DNA from: Simkania negevensis | Lineage (GTDB): Bacteria; Chlamydiota; Chlamydiia; Chlamydiales; JAFITR01 | Direction: 5' to 3' | Assembly: GCA_017116025.1 (NCBI GenBank) | Contig: JAFITR010000055.1 | Span: forward strand, 1 to 8,953 | DNA: 8,953 nucleotides | Shown here: positions 1 to 6,187 of the stretch, one piece after another | Numbering within the stretch: position 1 is the stretch's first letter | How the letters are laid out: each line of letters begins with the position of its first letter | Program-made: the position numbers and the translations under genes | The notes under the pieces: generated by a model | Told to the model about the DNA's origin: nothing | What the model saw: only the letters and a program-made list of their open reading frames with translations | Database searches by the model: none

Positions 1-2
1 GG

Positions 3-1301
3 CTGCGCACGTTAAAGTTAGTACGTTACGATGCTGGCAATCTCTATCTGGAAGCGTTGGACTCATTTCAAGCGCTCTGGTTTGAAGAACATGTTCTTCC
101 GCAGGCGAAAGAAGGTCTTTTTAACAACAACAACAGGAAGATCAAGATCCACCTTTCTGTTATGGGCCGCCCTCTTCCTTCGCGTCCTGTTCCTGAGAAT
201 CAAACGCCTGTCCAGGTATCGAAAGAGAAGAGAAAGGACGATTGGCCTCTTTCTTACACCTTTGAAAATTGGATTCCTAGCAAGGAAAACGAGTTTACCC
301 TTAAGTTGTTTACAAAAACGGTAGGCTGGAAGCCTGAAGGGGAGAAGTGGGAGCAGGCAACGATCAACCCATCCTCCTTCAACCCACTCTACGTCTACGG
401 CCCTACAGGGAGCGGCAAAACCCACCTTCTCATAGCAACAGCACACGCTCTAAAGAAGCAGGGGTATCGCTGTGTCTACGTTCGCGGCGAAACGTTTACA
501 GAAGACATGGTGAATGCCATCCGCTCAGGTTTTATGGATTCTTTCCGCAAGCGCTACCGGGAGCCCGATGTACTCATCATCGATGATGTCGAAGTCTTCT
601 CCAACAAAAAAGCCACACAAGAGGAATTATTCCACACTTTCAACGAACTACACATAGAAGAAAAACAGATTATTCTGAGCGGAGCATGTGCTCCACAAGA
701 GCTCAAAGCTGTTGAACCACGCTTAATAAGCAGGTTTGAATGGGGGGTTCTTGCCACCCTGGTTCCCCTCAAGGACGAAGGACTGCGTTCTGCTCTCAAC
801 ACCAAGATTGAAGAACTGAACCTAAGCCTACAAAAAAACGTCATTGATTTTCTTTTGAGCAGGCTGGGGTCCAACCCCCAAGAGCTTTCCCAGGCAGTAG
901 AAGCGCTCTCTCTACGCCTCCACCTCAACTCTACAGCAGGCAGGGCACCCATGCTTCCCCTCCACCTCGATGTTGCCAGCAGCTACCTCTCTGACCTGTT
1001 AGACAAAAAGAACGAACAGATGATGACGCCGGAGAAAATCGTCACCAAGACAGCGTCGCACTTTGGCATCAGCGCAGCCGATGTGACAGGGGATAGGCAG
1101 ACACGCGAATGCAGTATGCCGCGCAAAATAGCGATGTACCTATGTCGCAAAGAGCTTGGTATGCCCTACACCCACATCGGCGAGATATTCAACCGTGACC
1201 ATTCTACCGTAATGTCTAACGTCCATCAAATAGAGAAGAAGCTCAAAAGCAAGGACCCAGACACCTCTTCAGTCATCAAACAGCTTGGGAACCGCTCGTG
1301 A
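3..1301 (+). CDS. dnaA2: DnaA-family replication initiator, chlamydial DnaA2 type (5' partial)
   Basis: AAA+ ATPase that in the DnaA family binds DnaA boxes and opens the replication origin. The reading frame is open to the left edge, so about 20-25 N-terminal residues are missing; 432 residues remain. Counting from base 3, domain I residues come first (LYLEALDSFQALWFEEH), then a short linker, the AAA+ core and domain IV. Walker A is GPTGSGKT at residues 133-140, Walker B is LIIDDVEV at 191-198, and the arginine finger lies in SRFEWG near residue 244. The sensor II segment reads SNPQEL at about 290-295, where typical DnaA has NVREL, so the usual arginine is a glutamine. The C-terminus has the DnaA signature DHSTVMSNVHQIE. 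From memory it resembles C. trachomatis CT275 (DnaA2) more than CT250 (DnaA1), including ISRFEWG and the ATQEE-FHTFN segment after Walker B. The stop overlaps the alr start. DnaA family membership is nearly certain; assignment to the DnaA2 paralogue is likely. Confidence 0.93.
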   Translation: MRTLKLVRYDAGNLYLEALDSFQALWFEEHVLPQAKEGLFNNNNRKIKIHLSVMGRPLPSRPVPENQTPVQVSKEKRKDDWPLSYTFENWIPSKENEFTLKLFTKTVGWKPEGEKWEQATINPSSFNPLYVYGPTGSGKTHLLIATAHALKKQGYRCVYVRGETFTEDMVNAIRSGFMDSFRKRYREPDVLIIDDVEVFSNKKATQEELFHTFNELHIEEKQIILSGACAPQELKAVEPRLISRFEWGVLATLVPLKDEGLRSALNTKIEELNLSLQKNVIDFLLSRLGSNPQELSQAVEALSLRLHLNSTAGRAPMLPLHLDVASSYLSDLLDKKNEQMMTPEKIVTKTASHFGISAADVTGDRQTRECSMPRKIAMYLCRKELGMPYTHIGEIFNRDHSTVMSNVHQIEKKLKSKDPDTSSVIKQLGNRS

Positions 1302-2452
1302 CGCTAAAGGAAGCAGAGATTGGCAACCTAGGCAACAACATCCTCCGCATCGACCTTGATGCAATCGCTGCGAACCTATCGACAATAAAAGGCACGCTTC
1401 CTGACAACGCACGTGTCATGATTATGCTCAAAGCACTTGGATACGGCACCGACAGCAAAATCGTCGCCCGCTTCCTCACCCAACACGGAATCGACATCAT
1501 CGGTGTCGCTTGTGTCGAGGAGGGCGTTGTTTTACGCCAGTCAGGCATTAGACAAGAGATCTTTACCCTCAATGCAACCCATTATGAAACACAACAACTC
1601 ATTGACCACGACATGCATGTCGGCGTGAGTGATGTAGGGTTAATCGATGCGCTCTGCAATGAATGTAAAAGGCAAGGGAAGAAGACGAAGGTACATCTCC
1701 ATGTCGATACAGGGATGAGCCGCCTGGGTTGTCGTCCCGAAGAAGCATTGCCGCTCGCCAAACAAATCCAGCAAGCAAAAGAACTCATTTTTGAAGGTCT
1801 CTTTACTCATTTTGCCTGTGCAGACAACCCTGCAGAAGATCACTTCACTATGGGACAGGCGGCCACCTTCGACAAGGTTGTCGATGAACTTGCCAGCAAC
1901 AACATACACCCACCTTGGAAACACGCCTGCAACTCCGCCGCTAGCATAAGGTTCTCTTTTCCACACTACAACCTCTACCGCATCGGACTCGCCCTCTTCG
2001 GTGTTCACCCCTCTCCAACAACACGAACAGCGATCACCTTGCATCCAGCAACAACCCTCACCTCCCGCATCGTTGGTATTAACCACTGCAAAAAAGGCGA
2101 TACCATCAGCTATCACCGCCAATACAAAGTAAGTAGAGAGGAGGAGCGGATCGCCGTTATCCCCATAGGATACGCCGACGGCTTACACCAACGCTACAGC
2201 AAAAAGGGAAAAGTGATCATCAGAGGCCGTTCAGCATCTATTGTCGGTGTTACCTGTATGGACTATACAATGGTCAACATCACCGATATACCCGAAGCCT
2301 CCATCGGTGATGAGGTCCTCATCTTCGGCAAAGATGCCCACGGCAATCTACTTCCACCAGAAACCTTCGCCGCGCGCGGAGGCACAAGCGTCTACGAACT
2401 CGTCTCATGCGTAGGACCACGCATTAATCGCCTCTTCATCTCAAAAACGTAG
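1298..2452 (+). CDS. alr: Alanine racemase (PLP-dependent)
   Basis: Interconverts L- and D-alanine in the cytosol, supplying D-Ala for D-Ala-D-Ala ligase and MurF in peptidoglycan synthesis. The 384 residues form a full-length fold-type III enzyme. The PLP lysine is K45 in MLKALGYG (commonly VKANAYGHG). The HVDTGMSRLG segment is at 135-144, RIGLALFG at 228-235, the catalytic tyrosine is Y292 in GYADG, CMDYTM is at 320-325, and the C-terminal active-site tyrosine is probably Y366. Aligning K45 with K39 and R142 with R136 of the Geobacillus enzyme puts H135 where that enzyme has carboxylated K129. The GTG start overlaps the dnaA2 stop (GTGA), and no other in-frame start lies before the conserved RIDLDA block, so this start is well supported. 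There is no strong Shine-Dalgarno, and translational coupling is likely. Chlamydiaceae are known to lack alr and to use GlyA instead, so the gene suggests an environmental relative. The PLP-lysine motif is somewhat reminiscent of the Alr half of Bacteroidetes MurF-Alr fusions, but no MurF part is present. Confidence 0.92.
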   Translation: MTLKEAEIGNLGNNILRIDLDAIAANLSTIKGTLPDNARVMIMLKALGYGTDSKIVARFLTQHGIDIIGVACVEEGVVLRQSGIRQEIFTLNATHYETQQLIDHDMHVGVSDVGLIDALCNECKRQGKKTKVHLHVDTGMSRLGCRPEEALPLAKQIQQAKELIFEGLFTHFACADNPAEDHFTMGQAATFDKVVDELASNNIHPPWKHACNSAASIRFSFPHYNLYRIGLALFGVHPSPTTRTAITLHPATTLTSRIVGINHCKKGDTISYHRQYKVSREEERIAVIPIGYADGLHQRYSKKGKVIIRGRSASIVGVTCMDYTMVNITDIPEASIGDEVLIFGKDAHGNLLPPETFAARGGTSVYELVSCVGPRINRLFISKT

Positions 2453-2480
2453 TTGTATCAAATTGACTCAATAGGTACAA
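2453..2480. repeat. Imperfect inverted repeat between alr and zwf
   Basis: The repeat begins directly after the alr stop. The outer arms are TTGTATC (2453-2459) and GGTACAA (2474-2480), which pair over 7 bp with one G-T wobble. The inner arms ATTGA and TCAAT (2462-2466, 2468-2472) form a perfect palindrome around base 2467. The inner palindrome overlaps the -35 element of the zwf promoter. It could be an operator or a weak terminator hairpin for alr, but there is no T-run after it. Confidence 0.45.
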
Positions 2481-2491
2481 ACGCTTATAAA
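2463..2491 (+). promoter_or_regulatory. Probable sigma-70/sigma-66 promoter of the zwf operon
   Basis: The -35 hexamer TTGACT (2463-2468) is separated by exactly 17 bases from the -10 hexamer TATAAA (2486-2491). Each differs from the consensus by one base. The expected transcription start is near 2498, leaving a leader of about 77 bases before the chosen zwf ATG. This promoter fits the position of the operon and argues against the upstream TTG at 2503 being the zwf start, since that codon would sit only a few bases into the transcript. Confidence 0.7.
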
Positions 2492-2502
2492 GCTGCTTTG
2501 CT

Positions 2503-2519
2503 TTGGGCCAAAGGCCTGA
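2503..2519 (+). other. Short hairpin in the zwf leader
   Basis: TTGGGCC and GGCCTGA can pair over 7 bp (two of them G-U wobbles) around an AAA loop. It lies just downstream of the predicted transcription start. A second small palindrome, GCCC-T-GGGC, follows at 2528-2536, and its GCCC could compete for the GGGC of the first stem. There is no run of T after either. This may be mRNA-stabilising structure, or chance. Confidence 0.25.
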
Positions 2520-2574
2520 TTACAACAGCCCTGGGCATCAACCACAACAATATTTACTAACCATAAGCGACACA

Positions 2575-4125
2575 ATGAATGATCCAACTTTCGCCAACAC
2601 TTTTGCAGACCAAGAAAATCAACTCAAACCGGCACAACCCTGTGTGATGGTCATTTTTGGAGCGACAGGGGATTTAACAGCCCGCAAGCTGATGCCCGCC
2701 CTCTACAACCTTGCCATACAAGGACTCCTCCCTAAAGACTTTGCCTGTGTTGCTTTTGCACGCAGAGACAAGAAGCAGGAAGAATTCCGTCAAGAGCTCT
2801 ATGAAGACATCAAAAAATATTCCCGAACACAGCCTGTCGATGACAAAAAATGGAAACCTTTTAGCGAGAAGATCTTCTACCACCAAGGCAATTTTGACAA
2901 CCATGACGACTACGAGAGGCTGAAGAAATTTCTTGCCACTCTAGACAAACAATGTAACACGAAAGGCAACAGGGTCTTTTACCTCGCTACCCAGCCGAGC
3001 TTTTTCCCTGTCATCGTCGAACAGCTACACAAACACAAGCTTGTCTATAACGAAAAGGTAGAGCATGAACGCTGGTCGCGGGTAGTCATCGAAAAACCCT
3101 TTGGCCACGACCTCAACAGCGCCTTAAGCCTCCAAAAACATGTCAAACAATTCTTAGAAGAGAACCAAATTTACCGCATCGACCACTATCTCGGCAAGGA
3201 GACGGTACAAAACCTCCTCGTCTTCCGTTTCGCCAACTCCATCTTCGAACCGCTCTGGAACAACAGGTACATCGACAACATACAGATCACCATGGGAGAA
3301 TCGATAGGGATAGGCACCAGAGGTCGCTTTTGGGAAGAAGCGGGGATTCTCAGAGATATCGTCCAAAACCACCTGATGCAACTGATGTCTTTAGTCTCTA
3401 TGGAACCTCCAGTGTCCATGGGTGCCAATGCCATCAGGGACGAAAAGGTCAAGGTGCTACAAGCCATCAGGCCTATCGACATCAATAATGTCGACGACTA
3501 TGCCGTTTTGGGACAATACGGCCCCGGTTACATCAATGGAGAAGAGGTCAAAGGGTACAGGGAAGAAGATAACGTCGATCCGCACTCTGTACAAGGTACG
3601 TTTGTCGCCCTTGAGCTCTTCATCGACAACTGGCGCTGGTCAGGCGTACCGTTCTACCTGCGAGCAGGCAAGCGCATGGCTAAAAGGGTCACAGAGATTG
3701 CGATCACTTTCAACCAAGTTCCCGGCGTACTTTTTAAAGGCAAGGTGGATAAGAAGGGCCAGACACTCCTCGTGATACGAATCCAACCCGACGAAGGGAT
3801 CTCTCTTAGAATCAACTGTAAAGTTCCTGGCCTCAGCGCTCTCTCCATCCAGCCGGTGAAGATGGATTTCCGCTATGGCACCTCCTTTGGAGAGACACCT
3901 CCCGACGCGTACGAACGACTCATCTGCGACAGCATGGTCGGCGACGGCACCCTCTTCGCCCGCGGGGATGAGGTTTTGACCTCCTGGAAGCTATACACCC
4001 CCCTCCTCGAGGCGTGGCAGAATCGGCCAAGGACAGGCTTCCCCAACTACTCCGCTGGTAGGTGGGGCCCTGAAAATGCCAACAGGATAACAGAAAAAAC
4101 AGGACGCTCCTGGCGCCTTGTCTAA
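2575..4125 (+). CDS. zwf: Glucose-6-phosphate 1-dehydrogenase
   Basis: Oxidises glucose 6-phosphate to 6-phosphoglucono-delta-lactone with reduction of NADP+, the first and committed step of the oxidative pentose phosphate pathway, in the cytosol. From the ATG the protein is 516 residues, normal for the family (about 490-515). The dinucleotide-binding GATGDL motif is at residues 29-34, EKPFG at 173-177, the active-site RIDHYLGKE with its catalytic histidine at 201-209, and the late conserved RAGK at 363-366. The frame is open further upstream to a TTG at 2503, but ATG 2575 is preferred because it leaves a normal leader after the promoter and a typical N-terminal length. No clear Shine-Dalgarno precedes it, so the exact start is less certain than the identity. 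The gene heads the zwf-pgl-tsaD cluster, and pgl, the next enzyme in the pathway, begins 13 bases after its stop. Confidence 0.96.
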   Translation: MNDPTFANTFADQENQLKPAQPCVMVIFGATGDLTARKLMPALYNLAIQGLLPKDFACVAFARRDKKQEEFRQELYEDIKKYSRTQPVDDKKWKPFSEKIFYHQGNFDNHDDYERLKKFLATLDKQCNTKGNRVFYLATQPSFFPVIVEQLHKHKLVYNEKVEHERWSRVVIEKPFGHDLNSALSLQKHVKQFLEENQIYRIDHYLGKETVQNLLVFRFANSIFEPLWNNRYIDNIQITMGESIGIGTRGRFWEEAGILRDIVQNHLMQLMSLVSMEPPVSMGANAIRDEKVKVLQAIRPIDINNVDDYAVLGQYGPGYINGEEVKGYREEDNVDPHSVQGTFVALELFIDNWRWSGVPFYLRAGKRMAKRVTEIAITFNQVPGVLFKGKVDKKGQTLLVIRIQPDEGISLRINCKVPGLSALSIQPVKMDFRYGTSFGETPPDAYERLICDSMVGDGTLFARGDEVLTSWKLYTPLLEAWQNRPRTGFPNYSAGRWGPENANRITEKTGRSWRLV

Positions 4126-4126
4126 T

Positions 4127-4130
4127 AGGA
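4127..4130 (+). promoter_or_regulatory. Ribosome binding site of pgl
   Basis: AGGA lies in the 13-base gap after the zwf stop, 8 bases before ATG 4139. It decides between that start and the upstream TTG at 4118. Confidence 0.55.
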
Positions 4131-4138
4131 AACGATGT

Positions 4139-4915
4139 ATGAGTATCAACCCTTCCCTACAAGCATCGATCAAACCCTTCGATAAAAGAAGGGCTCTAGC
4201 CGTTCTAGCCAACAGAGCGGCTGCGATCGACTTCGCTGTAAACCACTTGCTCGATGTCGCCAACAATGCCATCCAGGCACATAACGCCTTCTACCTCGCC
4301 CTCTCCGGAGGCTCTACACCCAAAGCCATCTACAAAGAACTCAGCCTGCCATCGAACAGAAAGAGAATCCCCTGGGAAAAAGTCTTCCTTTTTTGGAGCG
4401 ACGAACGCAGCGCGCCTCCCACCGACCCCGACAGCAACTATCACATGGCCATGGAGGCAGGGTTCAAAATGCTGCCCATCCCAAAAGAACAGATCTTCCG
4501 CATGGAAGCGGAAAAAGATATCGCATACCATGCCAAAGAGTATGAAGAGACGATCAAAAGGGTCGTTCCTGGGGCAACATTCGACCTCGTCATGCTCGGC
4601 ATGGGCGACGACGGCCACACAGCATCACTCTTTCCTCATACCGTTGCCCTTATAGAGGAACAACACCTCGTTGTCGCCAATAACGTGCCGCAACAAGAGA
4701 CACAACGCATGACCTTCACATACCCCCTCATCAACGCCGCACACAATATCGTCCTGTATGTCATCGGCGCCAACAAAACCGCCATGGCAGAGCACGTCCT
4801 CACAACACCATACACTCCCCTCGACCTCCCTTCACAGCGCGTAGGGACCGAAGCCCGCCCCGCCCTATGGATCCTCGACAATGATGCCGCCGCTCAGTTA
4901 TCATCCACACTATGA
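4139..4915 (+). CDS. pgl: 6-phosphogluconolactonase (DevB/Pgl family)
   Basis: Hydrolyses the lactone made by Zwf to 6-phosphogluconate, the second step of the oxidative pentose phosphate pathway. The 258-residue protein matches the DevB-type family, not the beta-propeller YbhE type. Visible motifs are SGGSTP at residues 56-61 (phosphate-binding loop), WSDER at 86-90, LGMGDDGHTASLFP at 153-166 with the likely catalytic H160, and RMTFTYPLINA at 190-200. ATG 4139 is chosen because AGGA at 4127-4130 stands 8 bases upstream. An in-frame TTG at 4118 would add 7 residues and overlap zwf, but lacks a ribosome binding site. The neighbour upstream makes its substrate. Its stop overlaps the tsaD start by 4 bases (ATGA), implying coupled translation. 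Confidence 0.95.
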   Translation: MSINPSLQASIKPFDKRRALAVLANRAAAIDFAVNHLLDVANNAIQAHNAFYLALSGGSTPKAIYKELSLPSNRKRIPWEKVFLFWSDERSAPPTDPDSNYHMAMEAGFKMLPIPKEQIFRMEAEKDIAYHAKEYEETIKRVVPGATFDLVMLGMGDDGHTASLFPHTVALIEEQHLVVANNVPQQETQRMTFTYPLINAAHNIVLYVIGANKTAMAEHVLTTPYTPLDLPSQRVGTEARPALWILDNDAAAQLSSTL

Positions 4916-5934
4916 ATGTTCTTGGAATAGAGACGACCTGTGACGAGACAGCATGTGCTATCGTACGTGATGGCACTGCTATCCTCTCTAACGCCGTCAC
5001 CTCACAGATCGACCTGCACAACGAATATGGTGGTGTCGTCCCTGAGCTCGCCTGCCGCCGCCATATCGATGTCATCATCCCCGTCATCGACGAAGCGTTA
5101 AAAGAAGCAAAGCTTTCGTTGGCAGAGATCGACCTCATCGCCGTCGCCTATGGTCCCGGCCTCATCGGCGCACTCATCATCGGTGTCACCGCAGCAAAAG
5201 CCCTCTCCACTACCCTCGACATACCCTTTGTCGGTGTCAACCACATCGAAGCACACCTCTACGCCTCCATGATGCACTCCCCTGACACGATCGCCTTCCC
5301 CGCGCTAGGACTCATCCTCTCCGGCGGCCACACCACCATGCTCAAAATAGACTCTCTAGGAGACTACAAACTCATAGGACAAACTCTCGATGATGCTATA
5401 GGAGAAGCCTTTGATAAAGTAGCTCAGCTCCTCGGTCTACCCTATCCAGGAGGTCCCCATATCGAAGCGCTAGCCAAAAAAGGCGACCCGACACGCTACT
5501 CCTTCAAAAGCGGACAAATCAAAGGGCGTCCCTACGACTTCTCCTTCAGCGGACTAAAAACACGCGTCCTCTACACCCTCAAAGGAACAGGAGCAAAAAA
5601 AAACAGCACCCCCATCCTCGACGAAAGTGAGTACAAACACATCGCCGCCTCCTTCCAGCACGCTGCCATTAAAGACGTCACCAAAAAAGCAGAAAAGGCC
5701 GCCAAAGAACACCAGTGTAAAAGCATCGTCCTCGGTGGTGGAGTAACACACAATCAAGCCCTTAGAACAGCCCTTACCGACCTCAACCTACCCATACCCA
5801 TCTACTGGCCACCACAAGGGCTAAGCCTTGACAATGCAGCAATGATCGCCGGCCTCGGATACCATAACTTCCTCAAAAACAACAATGTCGGTGATGACCT
5901 CGCCCTGCTACCCATGACACGTATCCCCTTCTGA
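4912..5934 (+). CDS. tsaD: tRNA N6-threonylcarbamoyladenosine synthase subunit TsaD (Kae1/Gcp/YgjD)
   Basis: Transfers the threonylcarbamoyl group from threonylcarbamoyl-AMP to A37 of ANN-decoding tRNAs. In bacteria it works with TsaB and TsaE, with TsaC/TsaC2 making the intermediate; none of those is in this window. The 340-residue protein has the normal family length (about 335-345). It begins with the ASKHA phosphate-1 motif GIETTCDETA (residues 5-14), followed by GGVVPELACRRH (40-51). The metal-binding histidines H111 and H115 are in NHIEAH. SGGHTT (137-142), DDAIGEAFDK (160-169), PYPGGP (177-182), the SFSGLKT block (211-217) and LGGGVTHN (274-281) follow. The late metal-ligand aspartate is D307 in SLDNAAMIAG. 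ATG 4912 overlaps the pgl stop. Older annotations call this O-sialoglycoprotein endopeptidase, which is outdated. No functional tie to the sugar pathway is evident beyond co-transcription. Confidence 0.97.
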   Translation: MNVLGIETTCDETACAIVRDGTAILSNAVTSQIDLHNEYGGVVPELACRRHIDVIIPVIDEALKEAKLSLAEIDLIAVAYGPGLIGALIIGVTAAKALSTTLDIPFVGVNHIEAHLYASMMHSPDTIAFPALGLILSGGHTTMLKIDSLGDYKLIGQTLDDAIGEAFDKVAQLLGLPYPGGPHIEALAKKGDPTRYSFKSGQIKGRPYDFSFSGLKTRVLYTLKGTGAKKNSTPILDESEYKHIAASFQHAAIKDVTKKAEKAAKEHQCKSIVLGGGVTHNQALRTALTDLNLPIPIYWPPQGLSLDNAAMIAGLGYHNFLKNNNVGDDLALLPMTRIPF

Positions 5935-5953
5935 TGGAGATAGCTTTTCCTTC

Positions 5954-6009
5954 TTGAAAATTTAAGTAGCGATGGGTTAGGCTATTGGCCTATTTTGAGC
6001 GATTACAAT
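5954..6009 (+). promoter_or_regulatory. Candidate promoter elements upstream of rpmG
   Basis: Two weak possibilities exist. TTGAAA (5954-5959) is followed after 18 bases by TAGGCT (5978-5983), a good -35 with a poor -10. TACAAT (6004-6009) is a good -10 without a recognisable -35 at 16-18 bases, and would start transcription almost at the ribosome binding site. A separate promoter is expected here only if transcription ends after tsaD. Confidence 0.25.
5978..5996 (+). terminator. Weak candidate intrinsic terminator after tsaD
   Basis: TAGGC (5978-5982) and GCCTA (5988-5992) form a 5-bp stem with a 5-base loop, followed directly by TTTT (5993-5996). It lies 43 bases after the tsaD stop and before rpmG, where an operon boundary is plausible. 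The stem and T-run are short, so it is at best an inefficient terminator. Confidence 0.3.
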
Positions 6010-6011
6010 GT

Positions 6012-6016
6012 AAGGA
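6012..6016 (+). promoter_or_regulatory. Ribosome binding site of rpmG
   Basis: AAGGA, 7 bases before ATG 6024. It supports that start over the in-frame TTG at 5985. Confidence 0.6.
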
Positions 6017-6023
6017 AGCTGCC

Positions 6024-6173
6024 ATGGCCAGGGAATTTGTTAAGTTAAAGAGTACCGAGAGCGACGAATACTACTACACGACAAAAAACAAGAAGACGAC
6101 AACGGAGCGCATTGAGCGCAAAAAATACGACAAACGGTTGCGCCGCCACGTCATCTTCAAAGAGACGAAATAG
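6024..6173 (+). CDS. rpmG: 50S ribosomal protein L33
   Basis: A small basic protein of the large ribosomal subunit, 49 residues, within the normal length of L33. It opens MAREFVKLKSTES and ends KYDKRLRRHVIFKETK, closely resembling the chlamydial L33 ending KYDRKLRRHVIFKEAK that I recall. It has no cysteines, so it is the zinc-independent form. ATG 6024 is preceded by AAGGA at 6012-6016, 7 bases upstream. The frame continues upstream to a TTG at 5985, but those 13 extra residues are not part of L33. It stands 14 bases before the Lol-type permease, the same neighbour as in Chlamydia (CT150-CT151 as I recall). Confidence 0.95.
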   Translation: MAREFVKLKSTESDEYYYTTKNKKTTTERIERKKYDKRLRRHVIFKETK

Positions 6174-6187
6174 TCCACGGCTCAGCC

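Noticed and set aside
57..59. TTG as the start of the DnaA-like gene
   Set aside because: The frame is open to the left edge and the upstream residues continue domain I of DnaA (LYLEALDSF), so the true start lies outside the window.
2503..2574. Upstream TTG start giving a longer Zwf
   Set aside because: The codon would lie only about 5 bases into the predicted transcript and would add 24 residues not expected in the family; ATG 2575 gives a normal length.
4205..4618. Long open frame on the minus strand inside pgl
   Set aside because: It is antisense to a gene with clear motifs, has no recognisable product, and is explained by the codon bias of the + strand gene. Other minus-strand frames at 554-952, 1640-2122 and 7780-8271 were rejected for the same reason.
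5945..5960. TTTTC/GAAAA hairpin after tsaD as a terminator
   Set aside because: The 5-bp stem is almost all A-T, with no following T-run, so it is too weak to support.
5985..6023. Longer L33 starting at TTG
   Set aside because: The extra 13 residues are unlike L33, and a good ribosome binding site precedes ATG 6024.
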